Of a stretch of 26,827 bases of DNA, positions 1 to 9,672 are shown piece after piece. Both the position numbers and the translations under genes were made by a program. The first letter of the stretch is position 1; each line of letters starts with the position of its first letter. The notes beneath the pieces are model-generated. The model saw nothing but the letters and a program-made list of their open reading frames with translations, made no database searches and was not told the origin of the DNA. Source of the stretch: a virus; IMG/VR virus record IMGVR_UViG_3300009001_000075, positions 1 through 26,827 of that record; one strand, 5' to 3'.

Positions 1-3000
1 CATCTACTCGTGCATCAATTCCCACTGCGGGTTCAATCAACTCCACCGGTTTGGTGATGTGACGTGATGCACCAGTACAACCATAAGGTGACGTTTCTGG
101 AATATCTGCCAAAACATCTGGTGTCACTGCCGGATCGTCAATGGCATATCCGACCGTGATCATTGACGTTCTTTGCAAATCAATGATTGGTGAAACGTAA
201 TCATTACCAGATTTCAGATCTACCTTAATCACCAGAGATTTCTCTCCTGCACCTAGTTGTGCAGTTTCGACTGCTGTCGGGAAGATTCCACGAGGTGATG
301 TAAAGTCAATGTTTTGAGCAGGTGTAATTCTCTGATATCGAGAGTCTTTTACATAAGCAGTTTGACTTCCACTTGCTGATTGTGCAGTGGTAAACTTCGC
401 AGATGTATCAACCGATGTCGAACGAGGAATCGCATGTTCTAACTGTAGGTTTGCAACATGGAATACCAGATTTTCGTCTGCTCGGACACCATTACCTGAA
501 GAGTTGCCACCCCGACCTGTTGCAGTTGCACTCGCACCTGAAATGGTAAATCCATATCGATTAGCGGATGCAGCAGTAATAGTGTGTGTTGCATTTAACT
601 GTGCAGCAGTAATACCATTAACGTCTGTTGCACCTTCAAGAGTCACTGTATCACCGGTCTTCAATCCATGATTGTCTTGTTTGATAACAACAATACCCGT
701 AGATTCTGTCGTGTAGATATAGTCGTAATCAAGTTCTTTCTTAGGAAGTGCAGCATTCTGCAAAACAACACTACCATTTGTGTTATTAAACTTCGCACGA
801 ACCAGACGATACATGAGATCCTGATCCTTTGACTCTTGCCATGTCGTACCATTCTGTGGTAAGAACAGAGAGCCTGGGATTGGTTGTGTAGTTACTGTTC
901 GACCAGTAGAACCCAAGACCGGTTGTTGTGTCTTCGCACTGAAGATTTCGTATTGAGTCGACGCAGACTTGACAACAATTGCATAGTGCCAGTTTGGTTG
1001 CAAGAAGATTGGTTCCTCAAATTCGAATGTCGTGGGTCGTCCCTGAACAGTAGACAACACTGGATCAGTACCGATTGCATCTACCTGACTTGGATTCAGG
1101 AATACCTGAGAGTCTGGAACGATGATGTCTTCGGATGGTTTTCCATCAACAACTGGACGAACTTCAATCGACACAGGCAAATTACCAGTGTCTTTTGTTC
1201 GGAAATATAACTGAATCTTAGTCAGTGTCAGTCCAAATGGATTATCGACATAGAATGTCTGAGCAAGTGGGTTCTCTAAAGTGTTCTGAGGAGCAACCGT
1301 ACTTGATGCCTGTTGATTCTTATTGACCGTAATGTAATCAGAAAGAACCGACGACATTGAGTTTGTTGATGAGATAACACTTAGATCTGCACCAGTTAAG
1401 GGTGTAGTCGAACCACTCCACAATCCAGATTTCTGTGGATCAATTAGATTGATATTACCAGAAGCGATGTTATCCAATCGTTCCTTGATTTCTTTCGCAG
1501 TATATGTACGCGCTCTTTTGCTGAGATAAGAATAAGGAACCGTACTGGAGTGATGTCGTAATCCTCTCCAACGAAGGAAATGTAAAGCAAAACCTAAGTT
1601 CGAATAGTAGTTGAAACACTTACTACCTGCTTCTTCCCAATCTGGAGTGTCGATATCCAAAAGCATAAACTCACGAACACCTGCACGGAATCGAGGACGA
1701 ACTGTAAATCCGTTGACAGTCTTACCCTGTTGTAGATACTTCAGTCGTCGACGAATTTCTGGTAATCCATATCGAGAACTTGGAATAAAGAACGAACCGG
1801 TAATCTCACCGTTTGCATCTGATACAAGTTCAGATGGCGTATCGGGATGTTGTGTCTGATTACCATAACGGTTACCGATCTCATCGTCACGTTCTGACCA
1901 ACGAACAAACGCCTCTTCTTTCACCCAATCACTAACATCAATACCATCGAAGAAGGGTGTAAACTTAGTGTTAGGTTTGAGACCAGTTGCCTTGAAGTAG
2001 ATCTTTCGACTTCTCATCCAAGGGACAAGAGCATAATCAACGTAACGATTACCGAATCGTGCACGAAGTGTGTTAGATGCAACCACACGAGTTACGTGTT
2101 TTACTCCACCAGTAAAACGTTGTGCATTTGAATAACTGCTATAATATTTGTCACTCTTATCATTATAGTTTGCACCCGATCTGGCGTATGCGTCTCCACA
2201 GTACTGTGTGTCATTTTGTTGATCGTCGGAAGAACGTCCCTGCCAGTTCCACTGCCAGTTATTCCAAAGTTGTGCCTGTTTGTCAGACAACTTGTCACGT
2301 CCTTTGATTGCACGATTTGCGGCAGTATAACTTTCTTTCCATTCATCCGAAGATGGAGAAAGTTTGAGTGTACCAATGTTTTGTGTCGATCCGAACGGAT
2401 TCACTTGTACAGATGTAGAAGCAAGATCTTGATATGCCCATTCTTCTTCATCATAAGTCAAGTAGACCTGATCACCCTTTCGAATAACGCCAGTTGATGT
2501 ATCGGAATCAAACTTGAGTTTGATGTTTCCTTCAACCGCACAAGGACGAATGATACCTGACTCTGGATCAATAGAAGCACAATGATCTGGGTTCTCTGTG
2601 TCAGTTCTACTATGGTCAGTTGCATCATCGACCACAGTACCAACTTCAACACGTTCGTTGCCTGCACTATCATACGACGGAGACAATCGTTGTTGAAGTT
2701 CTAGAATCGAGAGTCGAGTATACTCTTCGAGTCGATCTACCTTCGCTTCCAGTTCTGCAATATCTTTCATGGTGTAGTGTGGATGATCAATCTGAGTAAA
2801 CGATAGATCGTTTTCGTTGATCGTATTTGGATTCATCTGAATCTTGTACAACTCCAACGCATTGTCTGGAGTTGGCTTGAACTGGGGTGTTTGTGACTGT
2901 TGACCCATCAACAACTGAACTTCACCGTCTTGAGTAACCAACAGTTTGTCATTACGTGGCAGATAGTATTCTATATCCGCAGTAATGTCGTCACCCACAC

Positions 3001-5158
3001 GAGGTAATTCGTTGAGATATGTACTACTGAATGTACCACCATCGTTGTCATCATTTTCTAGTTTGGTCGAACGGAAGTCAACGAAATTGAATAGATTGAC
3101 TTCATCACCATTTGCGGTAACGTGTGTTGGAATCTGTGCATATGACAGACCATTGTAAGAAGATGCAGCAAAGAAATCACCTGTAGCACCATGTGAAAGA
3201 CGTGAGTACTTCACATAGATCTGATTTGGTGCGCTATCATTTGTGTCAAGAATGAGTCTGCCTCGTGTATAGAAATTATCACGTTGACCGTCATCTAGTG
3301 TGAAAGCGTTTATCATGTTAATACCAGAGGCATCTGTATTACGTACAGAATCAACATCAAAAATATCAACATGATCTTGAGGGAATTTGTAATATTTGGT
3401 ACCATCACTCTCAACCAGATTAAGAGTGTTTGTGATATTCTCTACAAGAGTCTTAGATCTCAGAGTTGCTGTTTTCTGAACATAGTAAAGAACTTTAAGT
3501 GTCTGACCATTGTAGGCAGTGTCGACATCGATGTCTCCCCCAGTTCCAGTAAACGATACAAAGGAGATTCCGGGCAATGAAACAATCCAATCTTCACGAT
3601 CAACAAATGTTTCTCCTGCACCCAATTCTGCATCAATGTTTACGGTACCTGAACTAACTGAACCCGCATTGACAAATCGTTGTTCTCTCAGAACAATATC
3701 AGTTCCAATTGATGCAACACGAGGACGTGTAGTGGGGAACAACAATGAGTTGCCTTGAGTTTCATAGAGTTTTGCTTTGGTTTCACTTGAATTGATACGA
3801 AGTGAATAATAATCAGTCGATGTACCGATCGATCTAACTTGTGAAATATCCTGTCCGGCATCAACCTTTACGTCTGTTACAAATACTTTGTGAGTTGCAC
3901 CATCCAACAATCCAGCATTGCCTGTGATCTTTTCTACTGCACGAATACGAGCGGTACCGATTCGTGTACCGGATTCGGGATCGGTTCCGACTGTTCCTAG
4001 AGTTACTTCTCCAAGGTCTAGAATAGAAGTGCCCTGACCAGAATCAACAAGGAAATAGTTTCCATAATTAATAGGAACAACATCGTTTACCTGAGTATCT
4101 GTTGATTGAGGTTTTGGAACAGATAACTTGAGAGGTGATGGATTTTCAACTCGATAACCACCGACATAGGCAGTACCAGCAGATACTACCAAATCAAGTT
4201 TATCTGCGTCATCTGGATCATCTTGATAATTGATGATAAATGGATCAACAACATAATCACCCGACTCTTCACTTGTTCGAGTCGCCAAAAGATTGTTGAT
4301 CTTGTTGTATGCGTCGTCCTCGTCTACCTTTTCAACAATAGTAGAGTTTTCGATATTTGAAAGGAATAAGAACGTATCGTCTGAAGTAGTGTCCGCCTTG
4401 TCAACCAAAGTCAGTGTGATTCGATATCGATCTGCGCCTGGCGAAGCGGTATTAGTTACACCCCCAGTATTGTCGTACAATGAAGTATCGTCATTGACAG
4501 TTACAACTTCTTGAACAACCTTAAATCCGACTGCACCGGTGAATGATTGATCATAAGGGTTGAGGATCAATGACTGACGGGATGCGTTTACAAAACGACC
4601 AAGGACAAAGAAGTCTCCGGTTTCTACATCTATTTTTACGCCCCGTCCCGAAGCATTTACATTTTCGGTTGTCAGTTCATAACCACCACCCGATTGATCT
4701 AGAAGAGTGACATCATCACCAAATCTGGCGGGAGTGCTCGCAATGACCTGATCACCCGCATCGATGTATTGAACATAAAGAGTATCACGAGTAAAACCAA
4801 TCGTAGTATTTTTTGGTCGGACTTCAAGAACACGTGCTTCAATTAGAGTGTTCGGGTCACGGAATACTGTACCAACAGGTATATCCTCAAATCCCCCACC
4901 TGCATTTGTGGATGCAATCTTAACATATTCATAAGATGAATTGATTGACATACCGCCCGATGAAACAGCTGCACCCTCCTTAAAGATGTTACGACCAAGT
5001 CGTCCCAACTCTTTATAGATGAGTGTCTGAAGTTGTGTCAGTTCACGTGCTTGTAGTGCACGTCCACTGTTGAACAGGATTTGATGAAAATGCTTATCCT
5101 GATCAAAATCATCATCGTATGTACCCTGTAAGGTTGCGGATGTGAATGTAGTTGCCAT
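1..5158 (-). CDS. DUF4815-type large virion structural protein (C-terminus beyond window)
   Basis: Open for 1719 codons from the ATG at 5158-5156 with no stop before base 1, so the C-terminus is missing. The N-terminus reads MATTFTSATLQGTYDDDFDQ, then FNSGRALQARELTQLQTL and a GRLGRNIFKEG segment. This 'ALQARELTQLQ...fG..iFKEG' pattern is the hallmark I know from DUF4815 proteins of T4-like marine phages, encoded just after gp8. The body is rich in Thr, Asp, Gly and Val, as in beta-structured virion proteins. A heptad-like helix (AELEAKVDRLEEYTRLSILE) is encoded near 2690-2765. The gene starts 3 bases after the gp8 stop, with AAGGG as ribosome site inside the end of gp8. It is probably a baseplate-periphery or tail-fibre-attachment component, perhaps replacing T4 gp9/gp10; that role is inferred from position. 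Confidence 0.85.
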   Translation of the reverse strand, partial: MATTFTSATLQGTYDDDFDQDKHFHQILFNSGRALQARELTQLQTLIYKELGRLGRNIFKEGAAVSSGGMSINSSYEYVKIASTNAGGGFEDIPVGTVFRDPNTLIEARVLEVRPKNTTIGFTRDTLYVQYIDAGDQVIASTPARFGDDVTLLDQSGGGYELTTENVNASGRGVKIDVETGDFFVLGRFVNASRQSLILNPYDQSFTGAVGFKVVQEVVTVNDDTSLYDNTGGVTNTASPGADRYRITLTLVDKADTTSDDTFLFLSNIENSTIVEKVDEDDAYNKINNLLATRTSEESGDYVVDPFIINYQDDPDDADKLDLVVSAGTAYVGGYRVENPSPLKLSVPKPQSTDTQVNDVVPINYGNYFLVDSGQGTSILDLGEVTLGTVGTDPESGTRIGTARIRAVEKITGNAGLLDGATHKVFVTDVKVDAGQDISQVRSIGTSTDYYSLRINSSETKAKLYETQGNSLLFPTTRPRVASIGTDIVLREQRFVNAGSVSSGTVNIDAELGAGETFVDREDWIVSLPGISFVSFTGTGGDIDVDTAYNGQTLKVLYYVQKTATLRSKTLVENITNTLNLVESDGTKYYKFPQDHVDIFDVDSVRNTDASGINMINAFTLDDGQRDNFYTRGRLILDTNDSAPNQIYVKYSRLSHGATGDFFAASSYNGLSYAQIPTHVTANGDEVNLFNFVDFRSTKLENDDNDGGTFSSTYLNELPRVGDDITADIEYYLPRNDKLLVTQDGEVQLLMGQQSQTPQFKPTPDNALELYKIQMNPNTINENDLSFTQIDHPHYTMKDIAELEAKVDRLEEYTRLSILELQQRLSPSYDSAGNERVEVGTVVDDATDHSRTDTENPDHCASIDPESGIIRPCAVEGNIKLKFDSDTSTGVIRKGDQVYLTYDEEEWAYQDLASTSVQVNPFGSTQNIGTLKLSPSSDEWKESYTAANRAIKGRDKLSDKQAQLWNNWQWNWQGRSSDDQQNDTQYCGDAYARSGANYNDKSDKYYSSYSNAQRFTGGVKHVTRVVASNTLRARFGNRYVDYALVPWMRSRKIYFKATGLKPNTKFTPFFDGIDVSDWVKEEAFVRWSERDDEIGNRYGNQTQHPDTPSELVSDANGEITGSFFIPSSRYGLPEIRRRLKYLQQGKTVNGFTVRPRFRAGVREFMLLDIDTPDWEEAGSKCFNYYSNLGFALHFLRWRGLRHHSSTVPYSYLSKRARTYTAKEIKERLDNIASGNINLIDPQKSGLWSGSTTPLTGADLSVISSTNSMSSVLSDYITVNKNQQASSTVAPQNTLENPLAQTFYVDNPFGLTLTKIQLYFRTKDTGNLPVSIEVRPVVDGKPSEDIIVPDSQVFLNPSQVDAIGTDPVLSTVQGRPTTFEFEEPIFLQPNWHYAIVVKSASTQYEIFSAKTQQPVLGSTGRTVTTQPIPGSLFLPQNGTTWQESKDQDLMYRLVRAKFNNTNGSVVLQNAALPKKELDYDYIYTTESTGIVVIKQDNHGLKTGDTVTLEGATDVNGITAAQLNATHTITAASANRYGFTISGASATATGRGGNSSGNGVRADENLVFHVANLQLEHAIPRSTSVDTSAKFTTAQSASGSQTAYVKDSRYQRITPAQNIDFTSPRGIFPTAVETAQLGAGEKSLVIKVDLKSGNDYVSPIIDLQRTSMITVGYAIDDPAVTPDVLADIPETSPYGCTGASRHITKPVELIEPAVGIDARVD

Positions 5159-5161
5159 ATT

Positions 5162-6520
5162 TTACCCTTCTTGTCCTAGATCAATGACAATTTTAATGTC
5201 TTCTGTTTGAGTTGAGGTACGGTCAATTGCGGTTTCAAGGTTATTTATGTACAGTACATCACCCGAATATCGGTCAATTTCTGGATTCTTGAGTCCATTA
5301 GAACCGATCACAGCCTGTGTTCCAGTAGTACCTGTTAGAGTTTGTCCTACTCCAAATGTTTTAAATCCAGTAGTGTGGTTTTGCACATAGTATAATCTTT
5401 CAGGCGACGTGACTCTATCGTGCCAATAAACCTTTGCTTGATTACCGTCACCATTTTCGAAAATTTCATCCGCAATAAATGTTCCGGTTGCGGAAACGAC
5501 TTCGAAATAATTCATTGCATTTCCAGCGTTTGCTATAAAATCTGAGTCAGTACCAAATTTGGTGGGATTGCGTAACAACATGACCTGTTTAAAATCATTG
5601 ACCGGATCTGCAAGAGGTATTGTTCCATTTTCATTATTCTGTATCTCAGTGTTGACCATAAACTGAGAAGAACGTAAACTACGAACGGGGTCTGCATTGA
5701 TACCTTCTTTTGGCCCAAAAACCGCACGAAGAACGCCTCCACCATCACCGGTCAATGTGACATTTGCATAGTCATATCCAGAACCGTGTGATATATTTTT
5801 AAACCCATCCGAATCAACGGTGACATTTACAATCTTTCCTTCATCAATTTCACACGAAAAAGATGCTCCAGTACCATTACCTACGACAGTAATCCTTGGA
5901 GCAAATGTGTAACCTGTTCCACCCGAATCGATTGCGAGACTTAATATTTCGCCGGCAGTTGCCCCACTCTGTAAATTAAACTGTTCAGAAATTTCTGCGA
6001 TGGACGATGTTGTTGTTCGAACTTTTGATACCGGCAAATAAGTATTTGTTTTGAAACTGTTAATTGCAAGACCGGTCAGTTTATAAAGGTATCTCCAAAG
6101 GTATCCGTCTGAAGTATAAAATGTATTTTGCTTGGCGTTAAATGCAACAGCAATCGCGCCTGTGGGTTCTTGCGTAGAAGGTTGTACGACACCTTCATCA
6201 TTCTTTTTGGATTCGATACAAACAAACACTTCATTTAAACTATTCACCACATAGAATAACGTTTGGTCGGGGTCATTATCGTCATATGCATTATATGTCT
6301 GACCAGAAGACCATGTTGTGTTTGGAACAACAAACGACTTGTTACTAATAACCTTGACAAAGTTCATTTCATTTCTTGCCTGATTTTGTCCAAACAAACC
6401 TGCCGATGATGAGTCAGCACCAGACAATGCAAGATAATAGTTTGCAACACCTTCAATATCCTGTCGATAAAGGTCAAGAAAAAGTGACTTAGTATCGGTT
6501 GTTATGAAACTATTTGACAT
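5162..6520 (-). CDS. 8: Baseplate wedge subunit gp8
   Basis: 452 residues, longer than T4 gp8 (about 334). In T4, gp8 dimerises and joins gp6, gp7 and gp10 in each baseplate wedge. Recognition rests on the N-terminal 'LFLDLYRQDIEGVANYYLAL' segment, the central DGYLWRYLYKLTG (T4 has DGYVWEYLFEIPP) and the C-terminal RYSGDVLYINNLETAIDRT followed by QTEDIKIVIDL (T4 has RHSGEMIYMENRPPI...QTEEINILFTF). The middle holds an insertion with Gly-rich beta repeats (SLAIDSGGTGYTFAPRITVV and a second copy VTVDSDGFKNISHGSGYDYA), which probably explains the extra length. It has its own late promoter at the end of gp6 and is followed by the DUF4815 gene. Confidence 0.9.
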   Translation of the reverse strand: MSNSFITTDTKSLFLDLYRQDIEGVANYYLALSGADSSSAGLFGQNQARNEMNFVKVISNKSFVVPNTTWSSGQTYNAYDDNDPDQTLFYVVNSLNEVFVCIESKKNDEGVVQPSTQEPTGAIAVAFNAKQNTFYTSDGYLWRYLYKLTGLAINSFKTNTYLPVSKVRTTTSSIAEISEQFNLQSGATAGEILSLAIDSGGTGYTFAPRITVVGNGTGASFSCEIDEGKIVNVTVDSDGFKNISHGSGYDYANVTLTGDGGGVLRAVFGPKEGINADPVRSLRSSQFMVNTEIQNNENGTIPLADPVNDFKQVMLLRNPTKFGTDSDFIANAGNAMNYFEVVSATGTFIADEIFENGDGNQAKVYWHDRVTSPERLYYVQNHTTGFKTFGVGQTLTGTTGTQAVIGSNGLKNPEIDRYSGDVLYINNLETAIDRTSTQTEDIKIVIDLGQEG

Positions 6521-6546
6521 GAATTAGTTACTCTCTTTTGTTATCC

Positions 6547-6554
6547 TATTTATA
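6547..6554 (-). promoter_or_regulatory. T4-type late promoter for gp8
   Basis: Perfect TATAAATA octamer on the minus strand, 27 bases upstream of the gp8 ATG. It overlaps the TAA stop codon of gp6 (6552-6550). In T4 such octamers centred at -10 are read by RNA polymerase carrying gp55, with gp33 and the sliding clamp. A start near 6541 would give a leader of about 20 bases containing AGAGAG ahead of gp8. Confidence 0.8.
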
Positions 6555-8352
6555 GTGATGCACTCAATACAGCATTAGCACTAGATTCTTCTGCATCGTA
6601 ACGAAGAATATTATTTCGTAGAGGTGTAATCGTAGATTGGTTTGCGGGCAATGCTGTAATTTTCACATAGTCTCCACCCAATAAACTAATAGTGAAGTTT
6701 TCTAAATTTAATACACCAGTAGTCGGATCATAAGATCCAATGTTATCCACTGCCAATTGACCGGTTGATACATTGTAGACTTCGAGAATCGTACTATTCA
6801 ATCGATTTCGAAGATAACAAATGTCACCCTTGTATCTAAAGTTATCACTCTCAATGATATAAAGTTTATCATCTGCAGCCGCCAGTGACGTTGGATATGT
6901 GACTGTATAGTTACCTGATCCAACTACAGGCACAAATCGGCTCTGCATTTTGATTGTTGCTCGTGATGACAGAACCGAAGGATCTACGTCATCTATTTCT
7001 GTTAAGAGATTAGATCTTCGGAACGACTGATCGAAGTCCCCTAAATTGGTGTTAAAGAATGACTGAACAGATGTCGATACTCTGTTTTCTATGACAGATT
7101 GTGTCACGGAAGTTAAGTTGGGATTAAACTGAAAGAATACCTGTGCTTCGATATATGTCTCGATAGGATCAATAAAATCAACATCGAACGATATGACCGC
7201 AAGATCCTTAAACAAGTCTCTAATATTATCCTTTGTGTCCTGAATGACTGAGGGATCTGTTGTATTGAAAACTAATGACATGTATACAATGCCATAACGA
7301 GGGGGAATGTTATCTTGACCACCCCATGTCTTTACGTCACTGACATTGTTTCCAAACTCTCTTAATACCAGTGCAGAGTAATCTTCTGCTGTCACTGCTC
7401 TATTTTGTGCGGCATACTGATAAGGCGCATTCTTTCGAATAGACTCTATTCCCTCTTTGAGTGCACCGCCAGAGGATAACGTCGTTGTTGTGATATTTAA
7501 AGACTTACCATTTACCTGTGTGTTCGTAGTAAATGTACGTGCACCATTTGCATCTGGGCCAGCAACCACATCATATAATACTTCTATTCTTTGTCCAGAT
7601 TCTGGTGATAAACCTAAGCGTGATCCATTACTGAATGTTACTTCATAGAATCCATTTGGTGTCTCTTTAACTACAAATATTTTTGATGTAGCACTGATAT
7701 TAGTGGTTGTGTTAAGATTAGTGTAAGCATCATATGCAGTAGACGTTACGCTATTATACACTCTTACTTCAACCGTGTCAAGATCTATTTTCGTTTCTGG
7801 TATGACATACGAGTCATTTTCACTAGCAGGGCCAGCAATGAATGTTTTGGTTCGAGCAGATCCCTCATAAACAGGTACGTTCGTATCATTGTTGAGTGCA
7901 AAATAGTATAGACCATTTCCATCGTCTTTTGCAATCAAAACGTCTCTGGTCTTGAATGTATAGGTCTTACTGTCTACAGTGGCGTTGAATGATGTTCCCT
8001 TCGGCAAAGTGACTGAGCCGGGTCGAGCGGTTTCACCAGTTGATGAATAATCAAGATACATGCGAAGAACCGCCTTCGATGCAATCCGTGAACCCACAGT
8101 ATAACCCAATGAACTTGCAAGTCCAACCATAGATGAACGAAGTTGAGCAGTTGAAAGATAGGATTCGTTCAGAGCAAAGTTCGCAAGAAGTGCATTGTAG
8201 TGAGTATTATATGCTAACACATCCAACAGATTAGACATTCCTGACGCTTCGAAGTTGTAGTCCGAAAACTCTTCCTTCTGTGCCAGAAATAGTTTTAGAC
8301 TGTTTTTAATCTGATTAAAGTCTAAATCCGTTGATTTGATAGTAGTTGCCAT
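6550..8352 (-). CDS. 6: Baseplate wedge subunit gp6 (baseplate J-like)
   Basis: 600 residues (T4 gp6 about 660). gp6 dimers form the inner ring that ties the wedges together around the hub. The N-terminus has the family layout: a short helix, then FSDYNFEASGMSNLLDVLAY, NTHYNALLANFALNESYLST and SSMVGLASSLGYTVGSRIAS. Downstream come NGFYEVTFSNGSRLGLSPESGQRIEV and the baseplate J-like core with RAVTAEDYSALVLREFGNNV, close to the 'Rav..eDYe.l....p.v..v' signature. The start at 8352 has GAGG 7 bases upstream and lies 12 bases after the gp25 stop. The stop codon overlaps the gp8 late promoter. Confidence 0.93.
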   Translation of the reverse strand: MATTIKSTDLDFNQIKNSLKLFLAQKEEFSDYNFEASGMSNLLDVLAYNTHYNALLANFALNESYLSTAQLRSSMVGLASSLGYTVGSRIASKAVLRMYLDYSSTGETARPGSVTLPKGTSFNATVDSKTYTFKTRDVLIAKDDGNGLYYFALNNDTNVPVYEGSARTKTFIAGPASENDSYVIPETKIDLDTVEVRVYNSVTSTAYDAYTNLNTTTNISATSKIFVVKETPNGFYEVTFSNGSRLGLSPESGQRIEVLYDVVAGPDANGARTFTTNTQVNGKSLNITTTTLSSGGALKEGIESIRKNAPYQYAAQNRAVTAEDYSALVLREFGNNVSDVKTWGGQDNIPPRYGIVYMSLVFNTTDPSVIQDTKDNIRDLFKDLAVISFDVDFIDPIETYIEAQVFFQFNPNLTSVTQSVIENRVSTSVQSFFNTNLGDFDQSFRRSNLLTEIDDVDPSVLSSRATIKMQSRFVPVVGSGNYTVTYPTSLAAADDKLYIIESDNFRYKGDICYLRNRLNSTILEVYNVSTGQLAVDNIGSYDPTTGVLNLENFTISLLGGDYVKITALPANQSTITPLRNNILRYDAEESSANAVLSASL

Positions 8353-8364
8353 TTCTTATCCTCT

Positions 8365-9030
8365 TTATGATTGGTTTACTACCAATACAATTTCGTCTTG
8401 TGTCAAGAGTTGGTTTTCGTCTGGTACAGTCAATATAGCACCGTCAACGATTGCAAGACCATCAATTCTCAGAAGTAGATTATCTAGGGTAAGTAATCTT
8501 TCTCTTTCTTCTGATAATATAATGTTTTCTGGTTCAACCGGTGGTGTTACCGGCGGCACCGCAGTAACCGCCGCAGCGGTGTCTGCAATTTTAACTCGTA
8601 ACGTATCTGATATCTGTGAGTTTACAATTCGAAACTCTAATACAACAGACACAGAATTATAATCGGGTGTTGCGACTACCTTTAAATCCAAAATCTTTGC
8701 TCTTGGTTCGTAGGTTTCAATCGCATCAACAACACGATCTGCAATCTCATCACCAGTAGATGGATCTGCTAACTCAAACAACAGATCATTCAGATCACCC
8801 CCAAAGTTTGGATCGTAGGGTTTCTCAAAACGATTTGTCAACAACAAATTCTTTACTGCCTGTTTCACTGACGCAGCATCGGTCTTGCGTAGAATATCAC
8901 CATCCCCTTCAGAATAAAGGGGCGCAATTCTCGCATCTAAACTTAGGTCAATGTCGGAGTACAGTCGAGTACGTGTTACACGTCTACTCTGACTCAGATT
9001 GCCGTCGTCTCTGGAAAAAACCTTTGCCAT
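8365..9030 (-). CDS. 25: Baseplate wedge subunit gp25 with C-terminal extension
   Basis: GPW/gp25 family, the protein at which sheath assembly begins and which contacts gp6 and gp53. The diagnostic core is NRFEKPYDPNFGGDLNDLLF at about residues 67-86, then DRVVDAIETYEPRAKI; compare the 'tr.GER...P.fG..l..llFe....' motif of the family. I place the start at the ATG at 9030, because AAGG sits 8 bases upstream. A TTG immediately before it would add one residue. T4 gp25 is 132 residues and this one is about 221. The excess lies after a Pro-rich linker (VPPVTPPVEP, about residues 159-168) and forms a Leu/Ile-rich tail of about 55 residues. Confidence 0.93.
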   Translation of the reverse strand: MAKVFSRDDGNLSQSRRVTRTRLYSDIDLSLDARIAPLYSEGDGDILRKTDAASVKQAVKNLLLTNRFEKPYDPNFGGDLNDLLFELADPSTGDEIADRVVDAIETYEPRAKILDLKVVATPDYNSVSVVLEFRIVNSQISDTLRVKIADTAAAVTAVPPVTPPVEPENIILSEERERLLTLDNLLLRIDGLAIVDGAILTVPDENQLLTQDEIVLVVNQS

Positions 9031-9049
9031 CAATGAAACCTTTTCTTTT

Positions 9050-9057
9050 TATTTATA
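9050..9057 (-). promoter_or_regulatory. T4-type late promoter for gp25
   Basis: Perfect TATAAATA octamer on the minus strand in the 27-base gap between the 204-residue gene and gp25. It directly follows that gene's TGA stop. Initiation about 6 bases downstream (near 9044) would leave a leader of only about 14 bases, just enough for the AAAAGG ribosome site. Confidence 0.8.
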
Positions 9058-9672
9058 TCAATCCGGTAGGATCTCTAACAACTCATTTTTTGCCTGTAGC
9101 GTACCATTGTAAGTTGTTTTCAAACCATAATTGAATTGCACATCAAATGATTCAGGAACCTCTGGCATGGTCAATAGAATTGATGCAACAAGATCACCAC
9201 TAGGATCAAATGTGTCGTATGCAAGTTCCAACTCGTTGTAGTCGATGTAATCTTTCCAGTATACTGCGAGTTCGTATGTTTTACTTGGATCACTTTTGCC
9301 ATTACGATCGATTAATTGATAACCAATACCACGTCCAAATCGACGTTCTGCATTGAAACCACCAGCAGTCTCCTTGATGTCACGAGGCAAATCGTAGAAT
9401 GGTTCGTAGATGCCATCCGACACAATCAGTCGGTGTTGTTCAAATTCTTGACTAGTCAACACTGTATTCATTGCCTTTGCGTGTAACACCAGATTACGTG
9501 CAACCTGTAGTCGGTCTACAGGCCCACCAAACGATTCATTATAGAGTTTCTTAAACTGAGTTCGACTTCCAATACCACCCAGAAATTTGGCACACGTAAT
9601 TCCACTCGCTAACTTAGTCGCAGAGGTAATTTCACCAGAAGGTTTGTACTGAGGATCAATTAATATCTTCAT
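9058..9672 (-). CDS. Conserved-position unknown protein between tail spike and gp25
   Basis: 204 residues. I do not recognise this protein with confidence. It overlaps the spike gene by 4 bases (ATGA) and is co-transcribed with hub and spike genes, so a virion or tail-assembly role is likely. The N-terminus MKILIDPQYKPSGEITSATK is followed by a helical segment (RLQVARNLVLHAKAMNTVLTS) and a mixed segment with ETAGGFNAERRFGRGIGYQL and TYELAVYWKDYIDYNELELA. The order helix, 'IVSDG', 'GG', 'GxGxxL' and an acidic strand loosely recalls M15-type DD-carboxypeptidases, but the zinc ligands of the SxHxxGxAxD motif are absent. It has no signal peptide or membrane segment. The stop abuts the gp25 late promoter. 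Confidence 0.6.
   Translation of the reverse strand: MKILIDPQYKPSGEITSATKLASGITCAKFLGGIGSRTQFKKLYNESFGGPVDRLQVARNLVLHAKAMNTVLTSQEFEQHRLIVSDGIYEPFYDLPRDIKETAGGFNAERRFGRGIGYQLIDRNGKSDPSKTYELAVYWKDYIDYNELELAYDTFDPSGDLVASILLTMPEVPESFDVQFNYGLKTTYNGTLQAKNELLEILPD

Noticed and set aside
387-4514. Many short frames on both strands within 1-5158
   Set aside because: All lie within one continuous minus-strand frame whose translation makes sense throughout as the DUF4815-type protein.
8518-8580. Locally GC-rich repetitive stretch (Pro/Ala/Val codons) in gp25
   Set aside because: Explained by the Pro-rich linker of the protein; not a mobile element or terminator.
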